Made by a program: the position numbers and the translations under genes. Positions 41,332-52,923 of a DNA stretch of 64,000 nucleotides are shown here, one piece after another. The notes under the pieces are model-generated. The model was given only the letters and a program-made list of their open reading frames with translations. It was not told where the DNA came from and ran no database searches. Source of the DNA: Variovorax sp. OV329 (lineage in GTDB: Bacteria; Pseudomonadota; Gammaproteobacteria; Burkholderiales; Burkholderiaceae_C). Location of the stretch: assembly GCF_900114785.1 (NCBI RefSeq), contig NZ_FOUG01000013.1, positions 1 through 64,000 of the forward strand, given 5' to 3'. The stretch's first letter is position 1; each line of letters begins with the position of its first letter.

Positions 41332-42243
41332 ATGTCCTCAGGCCACACCCATTCCCATGCCATCTCGGCGCCCGGCAGCGCGCGGCACGAACGCGCGCTC
41401 TGGATGGCGCTGGGCATGACCGGCGCCTTCCTGGTCGCCGAAGTGATCGGCGGCATGCTGACGGGCAGCCTCGCGCTCATCTCGGATGCGGCGCACATGT
41501 TCACCGATTCGGCGGCACTGGCCATCTCGCTCGCGGCCATCCGCATCGGCAGGCGAGGCGTCGACGACCGGCGCACCTTCGGCTACTACCGCTTCGAGAT
41601 CATTGCGGCCGCCTTCAACGCGCTGCTGCTGTTCGGTGTGGCGATCTACATCCTGTACGAGGCCTACGAGCGCGCGAAGGCGCCCACGCCCATCGCCTCG
41701 GGCGGCATGCTGGCCATCGCCATCCTCGGGCTGGCCGTCAACCTGGTCAGCATGCGCCTCTTGCAGTCGGGCAAGGACCAGAGCCTGAACGTGAAGGGCG
41801 CCTACCTGGAAGTGTGGAGCGACATGCTCGGCTCGGTTGGCGTGATCGTGGGTGCCATCGTCATCTGGCTGACCGGCTGGACCTGGGTCGATTCGGGCAT
41901 CGCCGTGCTGATCGGCCTGTGGGTGCTGCCGCGCACCTGGATATTGCTTCGTGACAGCATCAACATCCTGCTGGAAGGCGTTCCGGCAGAAATGGACCTG
42001 GCCGAGGTCCGCACGGTGCTGTCAGGGCTTGCGAAGGTGGATTCGGTGCACGAGCTGCACCTGTGGGCGATGACCAGCGGCAAGGCCAGCCTGAGCGTGC
42101 ACCTGGTCAGCGCCCATGGCGATGCCGACGCGATCACGCAAGCTGCGGCCAAGGCGCTGCAGGAACGCTTCGACCTGCACCACAGCACGATCCAGGTCGA
42201 GAAAGTCTCTTGCGCGCAGGCCGACGGCGAGCACAGGTTCTAG
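41332..42243 (+). CDS. czcD: Cation diffusion facilitator (CzcD-type Zn2+/Co2+/Cd2+ exporter)
   Basis: This 303-residue protein has a His-rich N-terminus (SSGHTHSH), six transmembrane helices, the TM2 metal site SDAAHMFTDSAALA (H-x3-D) and TM5 VKGAYLEVWSDMLGSVGVI. A cytoplasmic ferredoxin-like domain follows (LAKVDSVHELHLWAMTSGK), ending near DLHHSTIQVE. It exports divalent metal from cytoplasm to periplasm by proton antiport. It is first in the czc block and the start was placed at the His-rich segment. Confidence 0.93.
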   Translation: MSSGHTHSHAISAPGSARHERALWMALGMTGAFLVAEVIGGMLTGSLALISDAAHMFTDSAALAISLAAIRIGRRGVDDRRTFGYYRFEIIAAAFNALLLFGVAIYILYEAYERAKAPTPIASGGMLAIAILGLAVNLVSMRLLQSGKDQSLNVKGAYLEVWSDMLGSVGVIVGAIVIWLTGWTWVDSGIAVLIGLWVLPRTWILLRDSINILLEGVPAEMDLAEVRTVLSGLAKVDSVHELHLWAMTSGKASLSVHLVSAHGDADAITQAAAKALQERFDLHHSTIQVEKVSCAQADGEHRF

Positions 42244-42285
42244 CCGATGCCGCGCATGTCTTCCTGCCGAGGCCTCGTTCCCGGC

Positions 42286-42645
42286 ATGACCCGCATCCTG
42301 CTGATCGGGATGCTCATGGTGCTGTCGCCGCAGCTGGTCTGGTCGGCTGCGGCGAAGTACTGCGGTCACGAAGTGGGTACCTCGCACCCGGGCCACCATT
42401 CGCATGAACACGAGGCACCACGGTCCGCTGCGGCCGCCGAGGCATCGCCAGCGAACCAGAGCCCGGCCAGCGTGGCCGACCTCGACTGCGGCTACTGCCA
42501 CGGCTGCGTGCTGCAGGTGCCGTTCGCGCCGTCGATGCCGAGCATCTCACCGCCGGCAGCTTCGTACCCGCCCCAGGCCCCGGTGCTCATCGGCATCGAG
42601 CGGCTGAGAGAAATCGAGCGTCCCAAATGGCAGCGCGCCGCCTGA
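42286..42645 (+). CDS. czcI: CzcI-like small periplasmic metal-resistance protein
   Basis: Read from the Met at 42286 (119 residues; an upstream ATG at 42247 is also possible) it has a signal peptide (RILLIGMLMVLSPQLVWSA). A His/Cys-rich mature part follows: YCGHEVGTSHPGHHSHEHE and DLDCGYCHGCVLQ. CzcI proteins lie directly before czcC and are thought to modulate efflux or bind metal in the periplasm. The position is exactly right for that. Confidence 0.75.
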   Translation: MTRILLIGMLMVLSPQLVWSAAAKYCGHEVGTSHPGHHSHEHEAPRSAAAAEASPANQSPASVADLDCGYCHGCVLQVPFAPSMPSISPPAASYPPQAPVLIGIERLREIERPKWQRAA

Positions 42646-42740
42646 GCCGGCGCGACTGTCCACTTTCCTCATCCGCCATGCCGAGATGAACTGAAGGTCG
42701 CGCCGGAATCCCCCCGTCCCTTTCCTGACCGGAGATTTCG

Positions 42741-44045
42741 ATGCGCAGCCTGTATGCGCCCGTCGCCTTGGCGATCGTGGCGCTCGCCGCCAGCACCTGT
42801 GTGCTGGCGCAGTCCTCTTTCCCTACCGCCGGCCCGGCCATGCCCGCACCCGTTGGCGCGACGACCAGCCAGCCCCTGACCCTGCCGCTCGCCTTGCAGC
42901 GGGCGCTGGAGGCCAACCCCGAACTCTCGGGCGCCCGCAACCAACTGGGCGCCGCCGAAGGTGCGCGCGTCCAGGCGGGCGCCTGGCTCAACCCGACCGT
43001 CGAGGCCCTGCTGGAAGACACGCGGCCCGAGACGCGCACCACGACGATCGCGCTGAGCCAGCCCATCGAGCTGGGCGGCAAGCGCGACGCCCGCATGGCC
43101 GCGGCAGACCGCGCCATCGACATCGCGCGGGCCCAACTCACGGCGCGCCAGTACGAGCTGCAGGCCAGCGTCACCGCGGCCTTCTTCGCGGCCCTGATCG
43201 CGCAGGACAGGGTCAGCCTCGCCCGCGCCTCGCTGGACCTGGCGCGGCGGGGCAGCGATGCCGCCGGCAAGCGCGTGACGGCAGGCAAGGTCTCACCGGT
43301 CGAGGAAACCAAGGCCAAGGTCGCCGAGGCGGAAGTGCGCGTGCAGCTGCTGCAGGCCGAAGGCGAACTCAAGACCGCCCTGCAGCAGCTTCGCGCCGCC
43401 ATCGGCTCGGGCGCTGCGATTGCAGCCGTGGATGGCAATGCGCTGGACGTTCCCGCCATGCCGAGCGCCGAGCAGGCGAATGGTCTGCTCGACAGCGCGC
43501 CTGCATTGCTGGAGGCCCGCCTGGAGATCCAGCGGCAGCAGGCGCTGGTCGAACTCGAGCGCGCGAAACGGATTTCGGACGTGACCTTCACGCTCGGCGC
43601 CAAGCGCGATGCGGAGCTGGCGCGCAACCAGGCGGTGGTGGGCGTCTCCATTCCCCTGCCGGTGTTCGACGCCAACCGCGGCAACATCCAGGAGGCCTAC
43701 AAGCGCCGCGACAAGGCCGAGGACCTGGCGCGTGCGACCGAAGTGCGCCTGCTGGCCGAAGTCGCTGGCGCGCGCCAGCGCTTCGAGACTTCCGTCGAGG
43801 AGGTCGCCGCATTGAAGCGCGAGATCCTCCCCGGCGCCCAGAGCGCCTTCGATGCCGCGACCAAGGGCTACGAACTGGGCAAGTTCAGCTACCTGGACGC
43901 CCTCGATGCGCAGCGCACCCTGCTGCAGGCCCGCGCCCAGTACCTGCGGGCGCTTGCCGAGACGCACCGCTCCGCCTCCGACCTGAACCGCCTGATCGGC
44001 ACGCCCGGCATCGACGCCGCTGCCCTCCCGAAAGCCCGCCCATGA
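42741..44045 (+). CDS. czcC: Outer-membrane efflux channel (TolC family, CzcC)
   Basis: This 434-residue protein has a signal peptide and two OEP repeats: LPLALQRALEANPELSGARN and, later, EEVAALKREILPGAQSAFDA with GKFSYLDALDAQRTLLQA. It forms the outer-membrane duct of the CzcCBA tripartite metal pump. It overlaps czcB by ATGA. Confidence 0.94.
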   Translation: MRSLYAPVALAIVALAASTCVLAQSSFPTAGPAMPAPVGATTSQPLTLPLALQRALEANPELSGARNQLGAAEGARVQAGAWLNPTVEALLEDTRPETRTTTIALSQPIELGGKRDARMAAADRAIDIARAQLTARQYELQASVTAAFFAALIAQDRVSLARASLDLARRGSDAAGKRVTAGKVSPVEETKAKVAEAEVRVQLLQAEGELKTALQQLRAAIGSGAAIAAVDGNALDVPAMPSAEQANGLLDSAPALLEARLEIQRQQALVELERAKRISDVTFTLGAKRDAELARNQAVVGVSIPLPVFDANRGNIQEAYKRRDKAEDLARATEVRLLAEVAGARQRFETSVEEVAALKREILPGAQSAFDAATKGYELGKFSYLDALDAQRTLLQARAQYLRALAETHRSASDLNRLIGTPGIDAAALPKARP

Positions 44046-45622
44046 GCACCCCACAAACTCCATCGTCCGACCCGCAGAAGAACAAGCGCCGGCACGCGCT
44101 CGCCATCGCCGTGCTGGTCATCCTGGGCATCGTCGTCGGCGCGCTCATCCTGACGCGCACCGGTGGCCCGAAGGCCAGTGGCGACGGCCACGGCGACCAT
44201 GCCGGCGAATCGCACGAGGAAGCCTCCGGCGACGGGCACGACCACGGTGCGGAAGGCGGCGCGCACGGCGAGGAAAAGAAGATCGCCAGGGGGCCGCACG
44301 GTGGCCAGAAGCTCGTCGAGGGTGACTTCGCCGCCGAAGTGCTGCTGGCCGAGGAGGGCGGCAAGGCGCGCCTCAAGGCCTGGCTGTTCGAGAAGGACGT
44401 GCAGGCCAGCCCGGCCGGCTCCGCCATGACCGTGGTGCTCACGCGCCCCGGCGGCGAGCGCCAGGAAATCCGCATGGCGCCCGCTGGCGACTTCCTCGGT
44501 TCCGACCAGGAGATCGCCGAGCCCCACGTGTTCGAAGCCACCGTCGAACTGCAGACACCCAAGGAGTCCTACCTCTTCGCCTTCGGCAGCAGCGAAGGAA
44601 AGATCGCGATGAGCGACGCGCAGATCCAGGCCGCCGGCGTGACGGTGGAAACGAGTGGCGGTGCCCTCATCCGCAGCAGCCTGCAGTTTCCGGGCGAGAT
44701 CCGCTTCAACGAAGACCTCACGGCCCACATCGTTCCGCGCGTGGCCGGCGTCGTCGAAGGCGTTTCGGCCAACCTGGGGCAGCCGGTGAAGAAGGGGCAG
44801 GTGCTTGCCGCCATCTCCAGCAGCGCCGTCTCCGACGTGCGCGCCGAGCTGCAATCCGCGGCCCAGCGCCAGGCCCTGGCGCGGACCACCTACGAACGCG
44901 AGAAGAGGCTGTGGGAAGAGAAGATCTCGCCCGAGCAGGACATGCTGCAGGCCCGCCAGGCACTGCGCGAGACCGAAATCGCGGTAGCCAACGCCAGCCA
45001 GAAGCTGCAGACGCTGGGCGCCTCGGCCAGCGCGGGCTCGCTGGGCCGCTTCGAGCTGCGCGCGCCCTTCGACGGCGTGATCGTCGAGAAGCACATCGCC
45101 CTGGGCGAATCGGTCAAGGAAGACGCCAACGTCTTCACCGTGTCCGACCTGTCCTCGGTATGGGCGCAGATGGACGTGCCTGCGCGCGACCTGCAGCGCG
45201 TGCGCGTGGGCGACAAGGTGCTGGTGCGCTCCGGCGCCTTCGACGCCACCGCCGAAGGCAGGATCGCCTACGTCGGCTCGCTGATCGGCCAGCAGACGCG
45301 CACCGCGCCGGCGCGCGTGACGCTGGCCAACCCCCAGGGCGCCTGGCGCCCGGGCCTGTTCGTGACGGTGGAACTGCTGGCCGACGAGGCACAGGTTCCG
45401 GTCGCCGTGGCCTCCTCCGCCATCCAGACGCTGGACGACAAGACCGTGGTCTTCATGAAGGTGCAGGGGGGCTTCGTGCCGCAGCCGGTGCAGATCGGCC
45501 GCTCCGACGGCAAGCGGGTGGAGATCGTCAGCGGCCTGCAGGCCGGCGCGAGCTACGCGGCAGCCGGCAGCTTCGTCGTCAAGTCGGAGCAGGGCAAGGG
45601 CTCTGCCACCCATTCGCACTGA
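44042..45622 (+). CDS. czcB: Membrane-fusion (periplasmic adaptor) protein CzcB
   Basis: A 526-residue adaptor with one N-terminal transmembrane helix. A His/Asp/Glu-rich stretch (about residues 45-80: HGDHAGESHEEASGDGHDHG) probably captures metal. A barrel-sandwich hybrid and coiled-coil follow (RVAGVVEGVSANLGQPVKKG ... RAELQSAAQRQALARTTYE). It joins CzcA to CzcC. The His-rich and globular N-terminal extension makes it longer than simple adaptors. Confidence 0.94.
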   Translation: MSTPQTPSSDPQKNKRRHALAIAVLVILGIVVGALILTRTGGPKASGDGHGDHAGESHEEASGDGHDHGAEGGAHGEEKKIARGPHGGQKLVEGDFAAEVLLAEEGGKARLKAWLFEKDVQASPAGSAMTVVLTRPGGERQEIRMAPAGDFLGSDQEIAEPHVFEATVELQTPKESYLFAFGSSEGKIAMSDAQIQAAGVTVETSGGALIRSSLQFPGEIRFNEDLTAHIVPRVAGVVEGVSANLGQPVKKGQVLAAISSSAVSDVRAELQSAAQRQALARTTYEREKRLWEEKISPEQDMLQARQALRETEIAVANASQKLQTLGASASAGSLGRFELRAPFDGVIVEKHIALGESVKEDANVFTVSDLSSVWAQMDVPARDLQRVRVGDKVLVRSGAFDATAEGRIAYVGSLIGQQTRTAPARVTLANPQGAWRPGLFVTVELLADEAQVPVAVASSAIQTLDDKTVVFMKVQGGFVPQPVQIGRSDGKRVEIVSGLQAGASYAAAGSFVVKSEQGKGSATHSH

Positions 45623-45641
45623 TCGAAAGCGGACCCCATTC

Positions 45642-48782
<3,141 letters not shown>

Positions 48783-48890
48783 ACGCAATGATGTTGCAGA
48801 TGAAGCGAGATGAAGGGCAAGCCGGCGCAGGCGGCGCGCTTCACCCTCAAGTAGGGCGGACGCTACAGGCTTCGACTCGCGGTGCGCCGA

Positions 48891-50237
48891 TCAGTGCGCG
48901 GGGTCGGCGTGCTGGCCTTTGGTTGCGGCTTCGTCCGCCTCGGCCAGGGTCAGCCCGATCGTCGTCACGCCGTTCGCGCTCTCGGCGAAGGTGCTCCCGC
49001 CATGCATCCTCGCGATGGCCGCGACGATGGCCAGCCCGAGCCCGTGATGGCTGGCCGAACCGGCGCGCGAAGGGTCCGCCCGGTAGAAGCGCTCGAAGAG
49101 CCGGGGAAGCGCATTCGTCTCGATGGGCCGACCGATGTTCGACACCGCCAGCCGGGCCCCTGCGGCGTCGCTCGATATGCGCACCTGGAGGGTCGAGCCC
49201 GCGTCCGCATAGCGGATGGCGTTGGACACCAGGTTCGACACCGCGCGGCGCACCAGGCCGATGTCCATCCGCAGGCGCGCCTCGCCTTCGATCGCCAGCG
49301 TGAGACGCGCTTCCTCCAGCGCAGCCTCCTGGAAGTCCGCCACCGCGCTGACTTGCGCCGCCAGGCTTTCGACGGCGCTGCGGCGGGCCCGTGAGCCCCG
49401 GTCGGCGCGCGAGAGAAAGAGCATGTCGGCCACGATGGTGGAAAGCCGCGTGGCCTCTTCCAATTGCGACTCCAGCGCAAAGCGAAGCTCGGCCGAAGAC
49501 CGCTCGCGGCCGAGCTCGACCTCGGTCTGCGCAATCATGTTCGACAGCGGCGTGCGCAACTCGTGCGCGACGTCCGCGTTGAAGCCTTCCAGTTGCCGGT
49601 AGGCGCCTTCGACGCGGTCGAGCAGGTCGTTGAACTGCGCTATCCAGGGCTGCACTTCCTCGGCGTAGCCGGCGGACTCGATGCGGTGCCCCGGCCGGTC
49701 CGGTCCGGACGCCGCAGTTTCCGCGGCCAGGCGCTTGAGCGGCCGCAGGCCGCGGCGCACGAGCAGCGAGCCGGTCGTGGCGATCAGCAGCGTGCCGAGG
49801 GCAGCGGCGCCGACCAGCGTCCACGCCAATCGCCGCAGCAACACGGCATCGCCGCGTGTGTCCAGGCTGAGCCGCAACTCCAGTGGGCGGCCGTCGACGC
49901 CCGGGCTGTCGAGCGTCGATGCGCGCGTCATCCAGCCTTCGCCCCTGGGCCGGACGCCCGACACGTAGATCTCGCGGCCGCCACTCCAGAGCGAGACGGC
50001 GGCATCCGAGTGGGACTGGAAGTAGTCGTCCAGCTTGTGGCTCAGCGCCTCGACGTTCAGGGGCTGGCTGGTCTCGCTCGCCACGTGGCGGACGATGTCG
50101 GCGTGCCGGTCGAATTCCGCGTTCTGCTTGATCTCGAAGCTCAGCCGCGTGGCGCCGTACACGGCCGCGCAGACCAGGCTCAGCCCGAGCAGGGCCTGGA
50201 GCGCGAACCAGCGCGACAGCGTTGCCTGGATGGACAT
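48891..50237 (-). CDS. czcS: Heavy-metal sensor histidine kinase (CzcS/CopS-like)
   Basis: This 448-residue kinase has two transmembrane segments (about 13-32 and 155-180) around a periplasmic sensor, then a HAMP domain. The H-box is FNADVAHELRTPLSNMIAQT with the phospho-accepting His. The HATPase domain has an N-box in VSNLVSNAIRYADAGS and a G-box HHGLGLAIVAAIARMHGG. It lies 4 bp after czcR and converges with czcA. It probably senses periplasmic Zn/Co/Cd or Cu. Confidence 0.92.
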   Translation of the reverse strand: MSIQATLSRWFALQALLGLSLVCAAVYGATRLSFEIKQNAEFDRHADIVRHVASETSQPLNVEALSHKLDDYFQSHSDAAVSLWSGGREIYVSGVRPRGEGWMTRASTLDSPGVDGRPLELRLSLDTRGDAVLLRRLAWTLVGAAALGTLLIATTGSLLVRRGLRPLKRLAAETAASGPDRPGHRIESAGYAEEVQPWIAQFNDLLDRVEGAYRQLEGFNADVAHELRTPLSNMIAQTEVELGRERSSAELRFALESQLEEATRLSTIVADMLFLSRADRGSRARRSAVESLAAQVSAVADFQEAALEEARLTLAIEGEARLRMDIGLVRRAVSNLVSNAIRYADAGSTLQVRISSDAAGARLAVSNIGRPIETNALPRLFERFYRADPSRAGSASHHGLGLAIVAAIARMHGGSTFAESANGVTTIGLTLAEADEAATKGQHADPAH

Positions 50238-50241
50238 GCGC

Positions 50242-50925
50242 CTAGGTTCCGGCTGCAGCCCGGTCTTCCATCACATAGCCCATGCCCCGCACCGTGTGCA
50301 GCAGCTTGCGCTCGAAGGGGTCGTCGATCTTGCTGCGCAGGCGCCGCACCGCCACCTCGACCACGTTGGTCTCGCTGTCGAAGTTCATGCCCCAGACCTG
50401 GTCGGCGAGCACCGCGCGCGACAGGATCTGTCCCTGGCGCCGCAGCAGCAGCGAGAGCAGGGCGAACTCCTTGGCGGTGAGGTCCAGCCGCTTGCCGGCG
50501 CGGGTGGCGCGGCGTGTCCTCAGGTCCAGCTGCAGGTCGCCCAGCGCGTAGCGCGTGCTCTCCTGCATCGGCCCGCGCCGCAGCAGCGCCCGTACGCGAG
50601 CCAGCAGTTCGGTGAAGGCGAAGGGCTTGGCCAGGTAGTCGTCCGCGCCGGCTTCCAGGCCGCGCACGCGGTCCTCGACCTCGTCGCGCGCCGTGAGCAT
50701 GAGCACGGGCACCTTGCTGCTCCTGCGAAGTTCGGCGAGCACCTGGAAGCCGTCGATGCCGGGCAGCATGATGTCGAGGATGACGACGTCGTAGTTCCCG
50801 GTCAGGGCCAGCGCCAGCCCCTGCGTGCCGTCGACCGCCAGGTCCACGTTGAAGCCGCTCTCCGACAGGCCCTTGTGCAGGTAGTTGCCCAGCTTCGTTT
50901 CGTCTTCCACCACCAGGAGATGCAT
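50242..50925 (-). CDS. czcR: OmpR-family response regulator (CzcR/CopR-like)
   Basis: The 227-residue protein from the Met at 50925 (MHLLVVEDETKLG) has a receiver domain with the phospho-Asp in VVILDIMLPGIDGF, Thr in VPVLMLTARDEVEDR and Lys in DYLAKPFAFTELLAR. A winged-helix output domain follows (LTAKEFALLSLLLRRQGQIL ... VRGMGYVMED). It is first in a two-gene operon with the kinase and probably activates the neighbouring czc operon. Confidence 0.93.
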   Translation of the reverse strand: MHLLVVEDETKLGNYLHKGLSESGFNVDLAVDGTQGLALALTGNYDVVILDIMLPGIDGFQVLAELRRSSKVPVLMLTARDEVEDRVRGLEAGADDYLAKPFAFTELLARVRALLRRGPMQESTRYALGDLQLDLRTRRATRAGKRLDLTAKEFALLSLLLRRQGQILSRAVLADQVWGMNFDSETNVVEVAVRRLRSKIDDPFERKLLHTVRGMGYVMEDRAAAGT

Positions 50926-50998
50926 CCGTTCGATGGTACTTCGGCGGGGCTGGGCCACCGATTACATTCGCGTCATTTTCCGGCCCGGCATGGGCGCT

Positions 50999-52411
50999 TC
51001 AGCCTGCCACGCCGTAGGGGCTGAAGCGGCTCTGGTTCTCGTCCACCTCCAGCGGCCGGCCCACGTAGGGAAAGGCGCGCTGCGTGCAGCGCTCGCGCTC
51101 GCAGACCTTGCAGCCCATTCCGATGGGCGTGGCGGCATCCGGGTCGCCCAGGTCCAGGCCCTTGGCGTACACCAGCCGGCCGGCGTGGCGGATGTCGCAG
51201 CCCAGGCCGATGGAGAAGGTCTTGCGCGGCGCGCCGTACCCCTGAGCGCCGCTGCTCACGGCGCGGGCGATCCACAGGTAGCTGCGTCCGTCGGGCATGC
51301 GGGCCAGCTGCGGCAGGATGCGCCCGGGCTGGCCGAAGGCCTCGTAGACATTCCACAGCGGACAGGTGCCGCCGGCGCGGCTGAAGTGGAAGTGCGTGGC
51401 CGACTGCCGCTTGGAGATGTTGCCGGCCCGGTCCACGCGCACGAAGAAGAAGGGCACGCCCGGCTCGCCCGGGCGCTGCAGCGTGCTCAGGCGGTGGCAC
51501 ACGGTCTCGAAGCCGACGCCGAAGCGCTGGCCCAGCAGGTCGATGTCGTAGCGCATGGCTTCCGCGGCGCGCAGGAAGGTGCCATAGGGCAGCAGCAGCG
51601 CGCCCGCGAAGTAGTTGGCCAGGCCGATGCGTCCCAGCCGGGCCGAGGCCTTGTCGTCGGCGAAGGCGGGCGAGCCGATCAGCGCATCGATCTGCGGGCC
51701 GATCTCCAGCAGCGCGACCTGCGTGGCCATCTGGAAAGCCTGCTGCCCGGGCTCCAGCACCGAGGACAGGCGCAGCGTGCGCTCCACCGGGTCGTAGCGG
51801 CGCTTGCTCTCTTGCGCGTCGTCGGTGAGCAGCACGCGCACGCCATGTTCCTGCGAGAGGCGCCGCGCCAGCCAGTCCGTCAGGCGGCCACCTTCGGCCT
51901 GGGCCTGCAGCGCGAGCTTCTCCGCCGCGCGGTCGATGGCGTCGAAATGGTTCTGGTGCGCGAAGAAGAAGTCCCGCACCACCTCGAAGGGCGTGGCGCG
52001 TGGCGCCGGCGCATCCGAGCGGTCGTCGCCCAGGCGCAGCGCCATCGCCTCCAGTTGCGCGGCCGAGTCGAGATGGCGCCGGTGCAGCGCAAGCAGCGCG
52101 CGGCCCAGCGCGGGCATCTGCGCGGCCACCTCCTGCAACTCGGGCAGGCTGACCGGCTCGGCCGCATCGGCCAGTGCATCGCGCAGGCCCGCCACCAGGC
52201 GGGCTTCCTCGTCCTCGGAGAACTCCTGGATGTCGATGCCCAGGGCGCGGTTGATCTTGAGCAGCACGGCTACCGTGAGCGGCCGCTGGTTCTGCTCGAT
52301 CTGGTTGAGGTAGCTGGGCGACAGGCCCAGCGCCTGTGCCAGGGCGATCTGCGACAGGCCGCGTTCGGCGCGCAGCTTGCGCAGGCGCACGCCCATGAAG
52401 GTCTTCCTCAT
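50999..52411 (-). CDS. ScfR-type short-chain fatty acyl regulator (XRE HTH, ImmA/IrrE-like and DUF2083 domains)
   Basis: This 470-residue protein has an XRE helix-turn-helix at residues 5-65 (LRKLRAERGLSQIALAQALG, LSPSYLNQIEQNQRPLT) and a middle ImmA/IrrE-like domain without an obvious HExxH zinc site. The C-terminal DUF2083 domain has a Cys cluster (MGCKVCERERCTQRAFPYVG). It belongs to the RamB/PrpR-like ScfR group that responds to propionyl- or other short acyl-CoA. The start at 52411 has an AAGGAG site. It is divergent from the thioesterase-prpC operon across several TTCGCA repeats. Confidence 0.9.
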   Translation of the reverse strand: MRKTFMGVRLRKLRAERGLSQIALAQALGLSPSYLNQIEQNQRPLTVAVLLKINRALGIDIQEFSEDEEARLVAGLRDALADAAEPVSLPELQEVAAQMPALGRALLALHRRHLDSAAQLEAMALRLGDDRSDAPAPRATPFEVVRDFFFAHQNHFDAIDRAAEKLALQAQAEGGRLTDWLARRLSQEHGVRVLLTDDAQESKRRYDPVERTLRLSSVLEPGQQAFQMATQVALLEIGPQIDALIGSPAFADDKASARLGRIGLANYFAGALLLPYGTFLRAAEAMRYDIDLLGQRFGVGFETVCHRLSTLQRPGEPGVPFFFVRVDRAGNISKRQSATHFHFSRAGGTCPLWNVYEAFGQPGRILPQLARMPDGRSYLWIARAVSSGAQGYGAPRKTFSIGLGCDIRHAGRLVYAKGLDLGDPDAATPIGMGCKVCERERCTQRAFPYVGRPLEVDENQSRFSPYGVAG

Positions 52412-52434
52412 CGGGCCGCTCCTTGCATTGAGAG

Positions 52435-52525
52435 TTCGCAATATTCGCAAATTGGCCGGATTCCGTTCGCAGCAATTCGCCATTTCAGTCCTGTTCGCAT
52501 GGGCTTATTTTGCGTAAATTGCGAA
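52435..52525 (+). promoter_or_regulatory. Multi-site operator between the ScfR-type regulator and the prpC operon
   Basis: TTCGCAATATTCGCAA at 52435-52450 and, on the opposite strand, TTCGCAATTTACGCAA at 52525-52510 are near-identical inverted copies. Three further TTCGC units lie between them (52466, 52476, 52494). The right copy ends 3 nt before the thioesterase ATG, so binding there would block initiation of transcription or translation. Confidence 0.7.
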
Positions 52526-52527
52526 GC

Positions 52528-52923
52528 ATGACAACACCCCAGGGAACCGTCGAGCTGCACGAACTGGTGCTGCCGGCGCATGCCAACCACCGCGGCACGC
52601 TGTTCGCCGGCCAGGGCCTGCAGCTGATGGCCAAGGCTGCCTTCCTGGCCGCGCGCAGCCTGGCGCAGCGCGAGGTGGTCATGGCCGGCGTGACTGGCGC
52701 CGACTTCCTGGCGCCCGTGGCCGTGGGCCATGAGCTGCTGCTGCGTGCCTGGGTCAGCCGCGTCGGACGCAGCTCGATGACCGTCTGCGTGACCGGGCTG
52801 GCGCAACTGCCCGGCATTCCCGCGGAAGAGGTCCTCAAGGGCGTGTTCGAGATGGTGGCCGTGGATGCGGCCGGCCGCCCCGCCGCCATCGATCGTTCTT
52901 ATCTGGACAAGGAAACTGCATGA
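52528..52923 (+). CDS. Acyl-CoA thioesterase (YciA-like hotdog fold)
   Basis: This 131-residue single hotdog domain has HELVLPAHANHRGTLFAGQG (N-x-x-G-T-L-F), MAKAAFLAARSLAQREVVMA, and VGHELLLRAWVSRVGRSSMT. It probably releases CoA from excess short acyl-CoA such as propionyl-CoA. The operator leaves only 3 nt before the ATG and no ribosome site, so the transcript may be leaderless or initiate upstream. It overlaps prpC by ATGA. Confidence 0.88.
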   Translation: MTTPQGTVELHELVLPAHANHRGTLFAGQGLQLMAKAAFLAARSLAQREVVMAGVTGADFLAPVAVGHELLLRAWVSRVGRSSMTVCVTGLAQLPGIPAEEVLKGVFEMVAVDAAGRPAAIDRSYLDKETA

